NCBI RefSeq assembly: GCF_002120225.1
Contig: NZ_LAPZ01000003.1
Coordinates: 62,001-126,000, forward strand
Source: Tenacibaculum holothuriorum
Lineage (GTDB): Bacteria > Bacteroidota > Bacteroidia > Flavobacteriales > Flavobacteriaceae
Direction of reading: 5' to 3'
Length of the DNA: 64,000 nucleotides
In this document: positions 35,883 through 44,373 of the stretch, piece by piece
Numbering within the stretch: position 1 is the stretch's first letter
Layout of the letters: the number at the start of each line of letters is the position of its first letter
Notes under the pieces: generated by a model
Databases searched by the model: none
The model's input: the letters and a program-made list of their open reading frames with translations, nothing else
Told to the model about the DNA's origin: nothing
Translations under genes and position numbers: made by a program

Positions 35883-36815
35883 TTATAAAGATGATTTAAC
35901 TAAATCATATTCTTTTATAATATCTTCTAGTACTTCTTTAGCAGATTTAATTTCGTGAATAATTCCTGCTACTTGACCAATTTCTAATTCTCCTTCTTCT
36001 AAATCTCCTTCAAACATACCACGTTTAGCACGAGCTCTCCCTAGTAGTTTTCTAATATCTTCCAATGAAGGGTTATTCAAATATAATTCTTGAACATCAT
36101 TAAAAAACTTATTCTTTACCAAACGAACTGGTGCTAATTCTTTTAACGTTAAATGTGTATCTCCGTCTTTTACTTTGACAATTACATCTTTAAATTTATC
36201 ATGAGCAGAAGACTCTATAGTAGCGGCAAAACGACTTCCTATTTGTACGCCATCAGCTCCTAAAACTGTAGCTGCTAACATCCCTCTACCCGATCCTATA
36301 CCACCTGCTGCAATTACAGGAATTTTCACCTGTTCCTTAACCATAGGGATCAACGTAAATGTTGTTGTTTCTTCTCTTCCATTATGACCTCCAGCTTCAA
36401 AACCTTCACAAACCACCGCATCTACTCCGGCAGCTTCTGCTTTTAATGCAAACTTTACCGAACTTACTACATGCACCACAGTAATTCCTTTTTCTTTTAA
36501 AAAATTGGTCCATGTTTTTGGATTTCCAGCAGAAGTAAAAACAATTTTCACTCCTTCTTCAACAATAATATCCATAATCTTTTCGATATCTGGATACAAC
36601 ATTGGCACATTAACTCCGAAAGGTTTGTCAGTTGCTTTTTTACATTTTTGAATATGTTCTCTAAGCACATCAGGGTACATTGATCCTGCCCCAATAAGTC
36701 CTAATCCACCTGCATTTGAAACTGCAGAAGCCAATTTCCATCCAGAAACCCAAATCATTCCTCCTTGAATAATTGGATATTGTATATTAAAAAGTTGTGT
36801 AATTTTATTTTGCAT
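35883..36815 (-). CDS. NAD(P)H-dependent flavin oxidoreductase / nitronate monooxygenase family
   Basis: I start at ATG 36815 (310 aa, MQNKITQLFNIQYPIIQGGM), since the upstream ATG adds only five poorly conserved residues. It is a TIM-barrel FMN enzyme with PIIQGGMIWVSG, VCEGFEAGGHNG, VIAAGGIGSGRGMLAA and LGADGVQIGSRFAAT. Relatives oxidise nitronates or, as FabK, reduce enoyl-ACP. The AGGHNG pattern fits both, so the role remains open. It has its own short upstream gap after mnmA. Confidence 0.88.
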   Translation of the reverse strand: MQNKITQLFNIQYPIIQGGMIWVSGWKLASAVSNAGGLGLIGAGSMYPDVLREHIQKCKKATDKPFGVNVPMLYPDIEKIMDIIVEEGVKIVFTSAGNPKTWTNFLKEKGITVVHVVSSVKFALKAEAAGVDAVVCEGFEAGGHNGREETTTFTLIPMVKEQVKIPVIAAGGIGSGRGMLAATVLGADGVQIGSRFAATIESSAHDKFKDVIVKVKDGDTHLTLKELAPVRLVKNKFFNDVQELYLNNPSLEDIRKLLGRARAKRGMFEGDLEEGELEIGQVAGIIHEIKSAKEVLEDIIKEYDLVKSSL

Positions 36816-36848
36816 AGGGTAAATGTACAATCATTAAATAGTAAGCAC

Positions 36849-36876
36849 AAAAAAACCTCGAATAAATCGAGGTTAA
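36849..36876 (-). terminator. Intrinsic terminator of mnmA
   Basis: On the minus strand AACCTCGAT pairs with ATTCGAGGTT, followed by seven T. Confidence 0.88.
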
Positions 36877-36895
36877 TTTTATATGCATATTTATT

Positions 36896-38083
36896 TTAAG
36901 AAATTACTCCAGAACCTAATAGTTCTTCATTTTTGTACCAAGCAACAAACTGTCCTTCTTGAATCGCAGATTGAGCGTTTTCAAACTCAACAAACAATCC
37001 GTTTTCTACACTGTGTAACGTAGCTTTTTCTAACTTTTGACGATAACGGATTCTTGCCTCAACTTCCATAGTTTTTCCGTCTTTTAATCTTAAATCTTCA
37101 CGAACCCAGTGCAATTCTTCATTTGATACAAATAATACGTTTCTGTATAACCCAGAATGATTTTTACCTTCACCTGTGTAAATAATATTTGTATCTACAT
37201 CAGTTTCAATCACAAATAATGGTTCTTTAGTACCTCCAACTGCTAATCCTTTACGTTGACCTTTCGTAAAATAATGAGCTCCTTGATGCTTACCAACTAC
37301 TTTTCCGTCTTCTTTATCATAAACAAACTTTGTAGATCGGTACTTTAATTCATCTTCTTTAGTTGAGAACTTAGGTGTTGATTTTGTATACTCAGAAAAA
37401 TCAGATGGAATTTGAACTATCTCCCCCTCTTTAGGTTGTAGTTTTTGCTGTAAGAAATCTGGTAATCGAACTTTACCAATAAAACATAATCCTTGAGAGT
37501 CTTTTTTATCAGCAGTAATTAAGTCAGCTTCTTTTGCAATTTCTCTTACTTCTGGCTTCGTTAACTCTCCAATTGGGAATAATGCTTTTGACAATTGTTC
37601 TTGTGATAACTGACATAAAAAGTACGACTGATCTTTATTAACGTCTTTACCAGCTAAAAGTTTATAAACCGGTTTTCCATCAATAATTCCTTCTGCTTTT
37701 CTACAATAATGTCCTGTAGCTACATAATCAGCTCCTAAGCTTAATGCAATGTCCATAAACACATCAAACTTAATTTCTCGATTACATAAAACATCAGGGT
37801 TTGGAGTTCTTCCTTTTTCATATTCATCAAACATATAATCTACAATACGCTCTTTGTACTGCTCACTTAAATCTACAGTTTGAAAAGGAATTCCTAATTT
37901 ATCGGCTACAATCATAGCATCATTACTATCTTCTAACCAAGGACATTCATCAGAAATAGTTACAGAATCATCGTGCCAGTTTTTCATAAACAAACCGATA
38001 ACTTCATAACCTTGTTCTTTAAGTAAATGCGCAGTTACACTACTATCTACTCCTCCTGAAAGTCCTACAACTACTCGTTTCAT
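36896..38083 (-). CDS. mnmA: tRNA 2-thiouridine(34) synthase
   Basis: A 395-aa enzyme that thiolates U34 of Glu, Gln and Lys tRNAs. The PP-loop [10 protein letters not shown] is at 8-17. The catalytic pair is Cys100 ([10 protein letters not shown]) and Cys200 ([10 protein letters not shown]). The C-terminal beta-barrel (GLAVGG, LYTGEG-like) is complete. A TAnnTTTG box (38103-38110, minus) sits upstream. Confidence 0.97.
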   Translation of the reverse strand: MKRVVVGLSGGVDSSVTAHLLKEQGYEVIGLFMKNWHDDSVTISDECPWLEDSNDAMIVADKLGIPFQTVDLSEQYKERIVDYMFDEYEKGRTPNPDVLCNREIKFDVFMDIALSLGADYVATGHYCRKAEGIIDGKPVYKLLAGKDVNKDQSYFLCQLSQEQLSKALFPIGELTKPEVREIAKEADLITADKKDSQGLCFIGKVRLPDFLQQKLQPKEGEIVQIPSDFSEYTKSTPKFSTKEDELKYRSTKFVYDKEDGKVVGKHQGAHYFTKGQRKGLAVGGTKEPLFVIETDVDTNIIYTGEGKNHSGLYRNVLFVSNEELHWVREDLRLKDGKTMEVEARIRYRQKLEKATLHSVENGLFVEFENAQSAIQEGQFVAWYKNEELLGSGVIS

Positions 38084-38102
38084 TTTTTAAATTTTGAGGA
38101 TG

Positions 38103-38110
38103 CAAATTTA
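38103..38110 (-). promoter_or_regulatory. Flavobacterial -7 box of mnmA
   Basis: The minus strand reads TAAATTTG, 20 bases before the mnmA ATG. The best TTG upstream is 27 bases away, longer than ideal. Confidence 0.5.
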
Positions 38111-38156
38111 CGAAATTATCTAAGATTGTTTTCTTAACAAGATGTGAAACCTATTT

Positions 38157-38858
38157 TTAGTTTCTTTTTATTGAATATGTTTTTTGTTTGGGTCTTTCTG
38201 AAGTTGGTTCACCATCTACATAAAACTCCCATTCTCCATGACGTTCTCCATCTTTATAAGCTCCCGATTCTTTAATTTGTCCTTTTAAATCGTAGTATTT
38301 TGCAGGACCATTTAAAACATTGTCTTTAAAAGTAAGTTCTTCTAACAACGTACCATCATCAGTATATACTTTTGATAATCCGTTCTTTTTTCCATTTTCA
38401 TAATGAGTTTCTTCGGTTACCTTTCCATTTGGATAGTAATTCTTTAAAAGACCTTGTAACTTTCCTTCTGCATAATTTTCAATTGAAAATATTTTTCCAT
38501 TAGAAAAGTAATATTTCCATTCTCCTACTCTATTCTTACCTAACATATATCCTTCGCTTTTTACTTTTCCTTTAGGTGTATAAAATTTCACAAAAGCACT
38601 ATCTGAAGCCTTAGAAAAATCTTTAGTTATCGAAGGAAAATAAGGAGAACCAACAGCATAGAACTTAAATACTCCAACTTCTTTCCCGTTTTTAAACTGT
38701 CCCTGATAACGCAGTTTATTATTTTTATAAAACTTTTTCCACACTCCAGTTCTTTTACCGTTAGCATCGAACTGATTTATTTTTTGAGCTTGACTATGTA
38801 TAACAAAAAAAAGTACTGTTAAAACAGTTATTGAATATTTCCTTTTTATATTTAGCAT
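38157..38858 (-). CDS. Exported YwqK/MORN-repeat protein
   Basis: I start at ATG 38858 (233 aa, signal peptide to about residue 25), because the longer frame would begin upstream of the -7 box. The mature protein is a run of MORN-like repeats of about 20-23 residues. Examples are GKRTGVWKKFYKNNKLRYQG, NGKEVGVFKFY, NRVGEWKYYFSNGK, and GERHGEWEFYVDG. Databases often label such proteins YwqK antitoxin, a name carried over from a Bacillus toxin locus. No toxin gene is nearby, and a surface scaffold role is more plausible. Confidence 0.85.
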   Translation of the reverse strand: MLNIKRKYSITVLTVLFFVIHSQAQKINQFDANGKRTGVWKKFYKNNKLRYQGQFKNGKEVGVFKFYAVGSPYFPSITKDFSKASDSAFVKFYTPKGKVKSEGYMLGKNRVGEWKYYFSNGKIFSIENYAEGKLQGLLKNYYPNGKVTEETHYENGKKNGLSKVYTDDGTLLEELTFKDNVLNGPAKYYDLKGQIKESGAYKDGERHGEWEFYVDGEPTSERPKQKTYSIKRN

Positions 38859-38884
38859 GCGAATTATTTTTACGTGTTTAATTT

Positions 38885-38892
38885 CAAAAATA
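38885..38892 (-). promoter_or_regulatory. Flavobacterial -7 box of the YwqK-like gene
   Basis: The minus strand reads TATTTTTG. It supports the 38858 start with a leader of about 20 bases. Confidence 0.5.
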
Positions 38893-38908
38893 CACAAACC
38901 ATACCAAT

Positions 38909-39490
38909 ATGACTGCCGATTTTTTGATTTCTGTTTTAAATGATGTAGACAACGCTGCTAGAGTAAACCGAGAAAAAGCTTCGAATATTGTGTTGGAAAA
39001 CCCAAAACTGGTAAAAAACTTAGTCGATCTTACTTTTGATGTTGACAATAAACTATCGATAAAAGCTGCTTGGGTTTTAGAATGGATTTGTACTCATCAT
39101 GACATCAACCATATTTTACCATATATACATACTTTTATCGAAAACATTTCAAAAGTACATTTTGATAGCGCTATAAGACCTTGCGCAAAAATTTGCGAGC
39201 ATTTAGCTAAAGCTTACACCAATAAAAAAGAAAACAACACTAAACTAGCCTTAAAAGAGCAACATATAGATTTGATTATTGAAACTGGTTTTGATTGGTT
39301 AATCACTGATCAAAAAATCGCAGTTAGAGCATATACAATGACCACATTGTATTTGTTTGGATTGAAAAAAGATTGGGTTCATCCAGAACTTCAACACTTA
39401 ATTACTACCAAGATCATACATGAAAGTAAAGGTTGTAAAGCTCGTGGAAAACATATTTTAGAAATGATTGAAAAAACAAAAAAACAATAG
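38909..39490 (+). CDS. HEAT-like helical conserved protein
   Basis: A 193-aa, all-helical soluble protein with HEAT-like packing (KLSIKAAWVLEWICTHHDI; FDSAIRPCAKICEHLAKAY; KIAVRAYTMTTLYLFGL). I do not recognise a named family; similar proteins occur in Flavobacteriaceae. The shape suggests a protein-binding scaffold. It starts 50 bases from the divergent YwqK-like ATG and is 2 bases ahead of the serine hydrolase gene, so those two are co-transcribed. Confidence 0.75.
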   Translation: MTADFLISVLNDVDNAARVNREKASNIVLENPKLVKNLVDLTFDVDNKLSIKAAWVLEWICTHHDINHILPYIHTFIENISKVHFDSAIRPCAKICEHLAKAYTNKKENNTKLALKEQHIDLIIETGFDWLITDQKIAVRAYTMTTLYLFGLKKDWVHPELQHLITTKIIHESKGCKARGKHILEMIEKTKKQ

Positions 39491-39492
39491 CT

Positions 39493-40557
39493 ATGAAATT
39501 ATATATTAAATTATTAGTATTCTTTATTTTCTCTTCTTCTTTTTTAAATGCTCAGTTTGAAAAACAAGCTACTAAACTTACTGAAACCTTTATGAAAGAA
39601 CAAAACATCCCTGGTCTTTCTATTACAGTATCTAAAAAAGGAAAAGTTATTTGGTCTGAAGGTTTTGGATATGCCGATCTTGAGAAGAAGGAAAAAGTAT
39701 CTCCTAAAAATACTCAATTTAGAATTGCAAGTATTTCTAAAACACTTACTGCACTTGCATTAGCAAAACTTGTCGACGATAATAAACTAAATTTTAACGA
39801 AAGTATTTATAAGTATGTTCCTGATTTCCCTAAAAAGAAATATGATTTTACAATCCGACAAGTAGCTGGTCATACAGCAGGTATAAGACATTATAAAGGA
39901 AGAGAATTTTTAATTAATGAAAAAATGTCTATCGTACAAGGACTTGATATATTTAAAGATTCGGACTTACTTTTTAAACCAGGAGCTAAATTTAAATACA
40001 GTACCTATGGTTGGAACTTATTAAGTGTTGTTATTCAAAATGCTGCGAACAAAGATTTCTTTGAATTTATGGATAGTGAAGTTTTTCTTCCTTTAAAAAT
40101 GAGTCAAACCACAGTTGATGACTCTAGTAAAGATTTTCCTAATAGAACACAGTTTTATGTAAAAAGAAAAGGAAAAATAGTTATTGGCCCTAAAGTAAGT
40201 AATGAGTATAAAGCTGCAGGTGGTGGATTCTTATCAACTTCTGAAGATTTAGTTTTATTTGGAAATGAATTTATTAAACCTAAAGTCACTACTACTAATT
40301 CTATAAAAGAACTTACTACTTCTAACATTCTTACTTTTGGTAATGAAACAGATTACGGAATAGGGATTGGCATTTCTACAACAAAAAACAACTCTCCTAA
40401 ATTTAGTCATTCAGGAGGAGGTGTTGGAGTTTCTTCTATGTTGTTAATTTATCCAGAAGAAGAAATTGTTATTTCTATTCTAACGAATTTATCTGGAGTA
40501 AAAATGTATGATTATATAAGAGAATTAGAAAATATTTTCCTTTATCAAAAAAATTAA
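39493..40557 (+). CDS. Exported beta-lactamase-family serine hydrolase
   Basis: A 354-aa protein with a signal peptide (to about residue 20) and a class C beta-lactamase/penicillin-binding fold. Motifs are the SxxK nucleophile in RIASISKTLTAL, the Tyr motif in KYSTYGWNLLSVV, and HSGGGVGVSS in place of KTG. Members include D-aminopeptidases and esterases, so substrate and true beta-lactamase activity cannot be assumed. Its stop overlaps the stop of the convergent sterol desaturase gene by 4 bases, leaving no room for a terminator. Confidence 0.9.
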   Translation: MKLYIKLLVFFIFSSSFLNAQFEKQATKLTETFMKEQNIPGLSITVSKKGKVIWSEGFGYADLEKKEKVSPKNTQFRIASISKTLTALALAKLVDDNKLNFNESIYKYVPDFPKKKYDFTIRQVAGHTAGIRHYKGREFLINEKMSIVQGLDIFKDSDLLFKPGAKFKYSTYGWNLLSVVIQNAANKDFFEFMDSEVFLPLKMSQTTVDDSSKDFPNRTQFYVKRKGKIVIGPKVSNEYKAAGGGFLSTSEDLVLFGNEFIKPKVTTTNSIKELTTSNILTFGNETDYGIGIGISTTKNNSPKFSHSGGGVGVSSMLLIYPEEEIVISILTNLSGVKMYDYIRELENIFLYQKN

Positions 40558-41393
40558 CTCAACTCTTCTAAATTAGTTGGTTTTCGATACCCTTGAAAAG
40601 GTTGTTTTAATAACTCCTTTAAACTCGAGTTCTTTTCTTCATCTGGAAAAGTATCTACTCCATATACAATCTTCTCTCTATCCAACTCCATATACGTACC
40701 TAATAAGCGATCCCAAATAGAAAAGATATTTCCGTAATTAGAATCGGTATATGGTAATAGATTATGATGATGCACTTTGTGCATATCAGGAGAGCAGATG
40801 ATATAACTTAATGCTTTATCTAGTTTTCTTGGCAGCTTGATATTAGCATGATTAAATTGGGTTAATACAACCGACATCGATTGATACAACATTATTATGG
40901 CAATTGGAGCACCTACTAAAAAAACGCCTAATAATGTAAATACAAATCGAATAATGCTCTCCAAAGGGTGATGTCTATTTGCTGTGGTTGTATCTACTTT
41001 GTGATCTGAATGATGCACTAAATGTACCATCCATAATGGTTTTACTTTATGCTCAGTGTAATGCGCTAAATATGCTCCAAAAAAATCTAAGAATAAAACT
41101 CCTAATAATACATATAACCATAATGGCATTTCAGGCAACCAATTAATGATTCCGAAATTATTAGCAACAACCCAATCAGATGTTTTTAATAATAAAAATG
41201 CCAATAAAAAATTAATGAGTATGGTTGTTCCTGTAAAAAATAAATTAGGCAATGCATGCTTCCACTTATTATATTTAAAGTTAAACAAAGGCAATGCTCC
41301 TTCTATTAACCAAAAAAAAGTAATTCCTCCTGCTAAAATTAATGCTCTATGTGAAGAAGGAATTGTTTCGAAATAATTTACTAGGGTTTCCAA
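40554..41393 (-). CDS. Sterol desaturase / fatty acid hydroxylase family protein
   Basis: A 279-aa membrane di-iron enzyme with several transmembrane helices. The histidine clusters of the superfamily are visible: HYTEH, HLVHHSDHKVDTTTANRHHP, and HKVHHHN. It hydroxylates or desaturates a lipid substrate that is not identifiable here. The start is TTG at 41393 because no in-frame ATG precedes the conserved region. Its 3' end overlaps the convergent serine hydrolase. Confidence 0.88.
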   Translation of the reverse strand: METLVNYFETIPSSHRALILAGGITFFWLIEGALPLFNFKYNKWKHALPNLFFTGTTILINFLLAFLLLKTSDWVVANNFGIINWLPEMPLWLYVLLGVLFLDFFGAYLAHYTEHKVKPLWMVHLVHHSDHKVDTTTANRHHPLESIIRFVFTLLGVFLVGAPIAIIMLYQSMSVVLTQFNHANIKLPRKLDKALSYIICSPDMHKVHHHNLLPYTDSNYGNIFSIWDRLLGTYMELDREKIVYGVDTFPDEEKNSSLKELLKQPFQGYRKPTNLEELS

Positions 41394-41452
41394 TATGATA
41401 TATTTTTTCTAAAAATAGGAAAAGTTCTTGAGATAACTTTAACTAAAAAATA

Positions 41453-41806
41453 CTAGTAATCATTCATTTGAAATTCTTTAGTAAACAAATACTTCTTTGA
41501 GCTAGTTATTGAATGTAGTTCTAAAACTTTATTTTTCTCTCCTTTAAACAAAGAATCTCCCTTATTAACATCTTCTCCTTTTCTTATATTAAAAAAAGTA
41601 AGATCATATTCTTTAGATTTAATTCTTACTATAATTTGGCTTTGTTTTCCATAGTAAATAGAATCAATCTTTCCTTTGATTTCTTGCTTGTAATAAGTTT
41701 CATAATTCTCCTTATAACTCTTACGAAGATTATAGAAGATATATATTCCTCCAATAATCAGCATTACAGTCCAAACACTTTTAACCTTTTTCAAACTTTT
41801 ATTCAT
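41453..41806 (-). CDS. Small membrane-anchored hypothetical protein
   Basis: A 117-aa protein with one N-terminal transmembrane helix (VKSVWTVMLIIGGIYIFYNL). A short, beta-rich extracytoplasmic part follows (KIDSIYYGKQSQIIVRIKSKEYDLTFF, then VNKGDSLFKGEKNKVLELHS). I do not recognise the family. It starts 7 bases after the YkgJ gene, so it is likely in one operon with it. Confidence 0.65.
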   Translation of the reverse strand: MNKSLKKVKSVWTVMLIIGGIYIFYNLRKSYKENYETYYKQEIKGKIDSIYYGKQSQIIVRIKSKEYDLTFFNIRKGEDVNKGDSLFKGEKNKVLELHSITSSKKYLFTKEFQMNDY

Positions 41807-41813
41807 TTGAACA

Positions 41814-42329
41814 TTACCTTTTCTTACTTCCAGACATTGGTAACCTCTTTTTTAACTCTTCTACAATTCTATAAGTTGCAGGACACACTTCTGTATTCTT
41901 TATAGTTAAATTAGCTAGTTGAATAAATTTCCTTCTATTGGTATGTGGATATTCGGCACATGCTTTAGGACGTACATCATAGATAAAACAAGAATTATCA
42001 TTTAAATCTAAAAACGGACATGGAGCAGTTTTTAACACATGAAAATCATCTGAATCAATTTCTAAATATTGGTCTTTGAAATCGGCCACTTTCATTTTCA
42101 AGTGCTTTGCTATACGTTCGATATCTTTATAGGTAAACATCGGACTTGTAGTTTTACAGCAGTTTCCACAGTCTAAACAGTCGGTACGTTCAAATTCTTC
42201 TTCATGAATTTCTTGAACTATTAAATCCAATCGTTTAGGTGTTCTTTTTTTTAAACGTTGAAAGTATTTTTTATTCTCTTGTTCTGCCTCTTTAGCTAGT
42301 TTTTGTAGATTCTCTAGGTCTTTATCCAT
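41814..42329 (-). CDS. YkgJ family cysteine-cluster protein
   Basis: A 171-aa cytoplasmic protein with the YkgJ/CxxCxxCC cluster: CLDCGNCCKTTSP, then APCPFLDLNDNSCFIYDVRPKACAEYP. The pattern binds a zinc ion or an iron-sulfur centre in related proteins, but the function is not settled. The N-terminal 40 residues are charged and helical. A TAnnTTTG box lies just upstream on the minus strand. Confidence 0.85.
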   Translation of the reverse strand: MDKDLENLQKLAKEAEQENKKYFQRLKKRTPKRLDLIVQEIHEEEFERTDCLDCGNCCKTTSPMFTYKDIERIAKHLKMKVADFKDQYLEIDSDDFHVLKTAPCPFLDLNDNSCFIYDVRPKACAEYPHTNRRKFIQLANLTIKNTEVCPATYRIVEELKKRLPMSGSKKR

Positions 42330-42333
42330 AGCA

Positions 42334-42341
42334 CAAAAATA
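42334..42341 (-). promoter_or_regulatory. Flavobacterial -7 box abutting the ykgJ-like gene
   Basis: The minus strand reads TATTTTTG, ending 4 bases before the ATG at 42329. This predicts a transcript with almost no leader. Confidence 0.5.
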
Positions 42342-42390
42342 CCTATATAAATTGTTAGAATGAGTTTAAATATCATCCAAATAAATTATG

Positions 42391-42398
42391 TAATTTTG
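42391..42398 (+). promoter_or_regulatory. Flavobacterial -7 box of argS
   Basis: TAATTTTG is an exact match 21 bases before the argS ATG. No -33 TTG lies at proper spacing. Confidence 0.5.
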
Positions 42399-42419
42399 CA
42401 CTTCAATTTTAATTAACTA

Positions 42420-44192
42420 ATGAGTATTCAAACATTACTAGAAACTAAAGTAAAAGAAGGATTTTTAGCCTTGTATGATGTAGAAATTCCAAGTGTAGAA
42501 TTTCAAGCAACCCGTAAAGATTTTGATGGAGATATCACTGTAGTGGTTTTCCCTTTATTACGGTACAAAAAAGGAAATCCAGTTCAAATCGGTGAAGATT
42601 TAGGATCGTACTTAGTTGAAAATGTTGAAGATATTACTAGTTACAACGTAGTAAAAGGTTTTTTAAACTTAGTTGTTGCGGATAGTTTTTATACGAACTT
42701 TTTTAATCAAATTTCTACAGATGAACGCTATGGATTTGCTAAAGCAGATTCAGTAGATAGTCGTATGGTAGAATATTCTTCTCCTAATACTAACAAGCCG
42801 TTACACTTAGGGCATGTTCGTAATGTGTTATTAGGGTATTCTGTTGCAGAAATTTTAAAAGCAGCTGGACATAAGGTTTATAAAACTCAAATTATCAACG
42901 ACCGTGGTATTCACATTTGTAAGTCGATGTTGGCTTGGAAGCGTTTTGGAAACGGTGAAACTCCTGAGTCTACTGGATTAAAAGGAGATAAATTAGTTGG
43001 TAATTACTATGTAAAATTCGATAAAGAATATAAAAAAGAAATCAACGATTTAGTTGCTTCTGGTGTTTCTGAAGAGGATGCTAAGAAACAAGCTCCTTTA
43101 TTCTTAGAAGCACAAGAAATGTTGCGTAAATGGGAATCTGGAGATACTGAAACTGTTTCTTTATGGGAAATGATGAACGGTTGGGTATATGACGGATTTG
43201 ATGTTACCTACAAAAACATTGGAGTTGATTTTGATAAATTATACTATGAAAGTAACACCTACCTTTTAGGAAAAGATATTATTGAAGAAGGTTTAAAAAA
43301 TGGTGTTTTCTTTAAAAAGGAAGACGGTTCTGTTTGGTGTGACCTAACTGAAGATGGTTTAGACGAAAAGTTAGTTTTACGTTCTGATGGTACTGCCGTA
43401 TATATGACACAAGATATTGGTACTGCCATTCAACGTGCGAAAGACTTTACCGATTTAAATGGTATGGTATATACCGTAGGAAACGAACAAGATTACCACT
43501 TTAAAGTATTATTCTTAATCTTAAAGAAATTAGGATATTCTTGGGCAGACCAGTTATACCATTTAAGTTATGGTATGGTTGATTTACCTTCTGGTAAAAT
43601 GAAGTCTCGTGAAGGTACAGTTGTTGATGCGGATGATTTAATGGATGAAATGACGGGGACTGCTCGTGAAATTTCTCAAGAATTAGGAAAATTAGAAGGA
43701 TACTCTGATGAAGAGAAAGAGGCATTATATAAAATAATTGGTTTAGGTGCTTTAAAATATTTCATTTTAAAAGTAGATCCTAAAAAGAGAATTTTGTTTG
43801 ACCCACAAGCTTCTGTTGATTTCCAAGGAAACACTGGTCCTTTTGTGCAATACACCTATGCAAGAATTCAATCTATTTTACGTAAGGCTGAATTCGATTA
43901 TTCAGCAAAAGTGAGTGTTGAGCTACACGAAAAAGAAAAGGAGTTAATCAAACAATTAGAATTATATCCTGAAGTAATTCAGCAAGCGGCTAAGAATTAT
44001 TCGCCAGCTGTGATTGCTAATTATACATATGATTTAGTAAAAGAGTTCAATTCTTTTTACCAAAACGTATCGATTTTAGGAGAAGAGAATCAAGATAAAA
44101 AAGTATTTAGAGTTCAGTTATCTAAAAAGGTAGCAGATACTATAAAATCTGCATTCGCATTATTAGGAATTAAGGTTCCTGAGAGAATGTAA
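42420..44192 (+). CDS. argS: Arginyl-tRNA synthetase
   Basis: A 590-aa class I synthetase. It has an N-terminal Add-1 domain (about 1-110), the HIGH-type motif HLGH at 129-132 in SSPNTNKPLHLGHVRN, and the KMSKS-equivalent KMKSREG. The C-terminal DALR anticodon-binding domain starts around residue 470. It charges tRNA-Arg. It is monocistronic, followed by a 181-base gap with a structured element. Confidence 0.98.
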   Translation: MSIQTLLETKVKEGFLALYDVEIPSVEFQATRKDFDGDITVVVFPLLRYKKGNPVQIGEDLGSYLVENVEDITSYNVVKGFLNLVVADSFYTNFFNQISTDERYGFAKADSVDSRMVEYSSPNTNKPLHLGHVRNVLLGYSVAEILKAAGHKVYKTQIINDRGIHICKSMLAWKRFGNGETPESTGLKGDKLVGNYYVKFDKEYKKEINDLVASGVSEEDAKKQAPLFLEAQEMLRKWESGDTETVSLWEMMNGWVYDGFDVTYKNIGVDFDKLYYESNTYLLGKDIIEEGLKNGVFFKKEDGSVWCDLTEDGLDEKLVLRSDGTAVYMTQDIGTAIQRAKDFTDLNGMVYTVGNEQDYHFKVLFLILKKLGYSWADQLYHLSYGMVDLPSGKMKSREGTVVDADDLMDEMTGTAREISQELGKLEGYSDEEKEALYKIIGLGALKYFILKVDPKKRILFDPQASVDFQGNTGPFVQYTYARIQSILRKAEFDYSAKVSVELHEKEKELIKQLELYPEVIQQAAKNYSPAVIANYTYDLVKEFNSFYQNVSILGEENQDKKVFRVQLSKKVADTIKSAFALLGIKVPERM

Positions 44193-44258
44193 TTTTTGTA
44201 ATTACGAATTATAAATTACAAATCGTGAATTATAATTTGTAATTAAATTAAGAGTACA

Positions 44259-44334
44259 GCGTTAGGGATTGAATGGTTTGTTTGAGCTCGTTGAAGAATG
44301 CAACAGCGAGTAATGAAAGCCCGCTCGAACGCCC
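44259..44334 (+). ncRNA. Predicted structured intergenic RNA element between argS and lpdA
   Basis: This GC-richer patch folds well on paper. An outer stem GCGTT/AACGC (44259-44263 with 44328-44332) encloses TTTGAGC/GCTCGAA (44281-44287 with 44323-44329, sharing its last two bases with the outer arm) and an inner GTTG/CAAC hairpin with CTC/GAG. Flavobacterial genomes contain conserved intergenic RNAs such as Flavo-1, but I cannot confirm membership from sequence alone. It could be a small RNA, a 5' leader of lpdA, or a dispersed repeat. Strand is assumed from the gene direction. Confidence 0.45.
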
Positions 44335-44373
44335 AAAACAATATTAAAACAAACAACAAGAAAATTAAACATC

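Noticed and set aside
38157-38858. Toxin-antitoxin module suggested by the usual YwqK antitoxin label
   Set aside because: No toxin-like partner gene is near; the protein is exported MORN repeats, so the label is misleading.
38859-38897. Extended ATG start for the YwqK-like protein
   Set aside because: It is upstream of the -7 box and would hide the signal peptide; ATG 38858 gives a proper leader and signal.
39493-40557. Acquired beta-lactamase resistance gene
   Set aside because: The protein is a chromosomal serine hydrolase with Tyr-Ser-Thr and HSGG in place of the strict beta-lactamase motifs; substrate cannot be inferred as a drug.
44195-44243. Imperfect palindrome of AATTACGAATTATAA type after argS
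   Set aside because: It is low-complexity AT sequence with a mismatch and no T tract; I could not support a terminator or repeat-element call.
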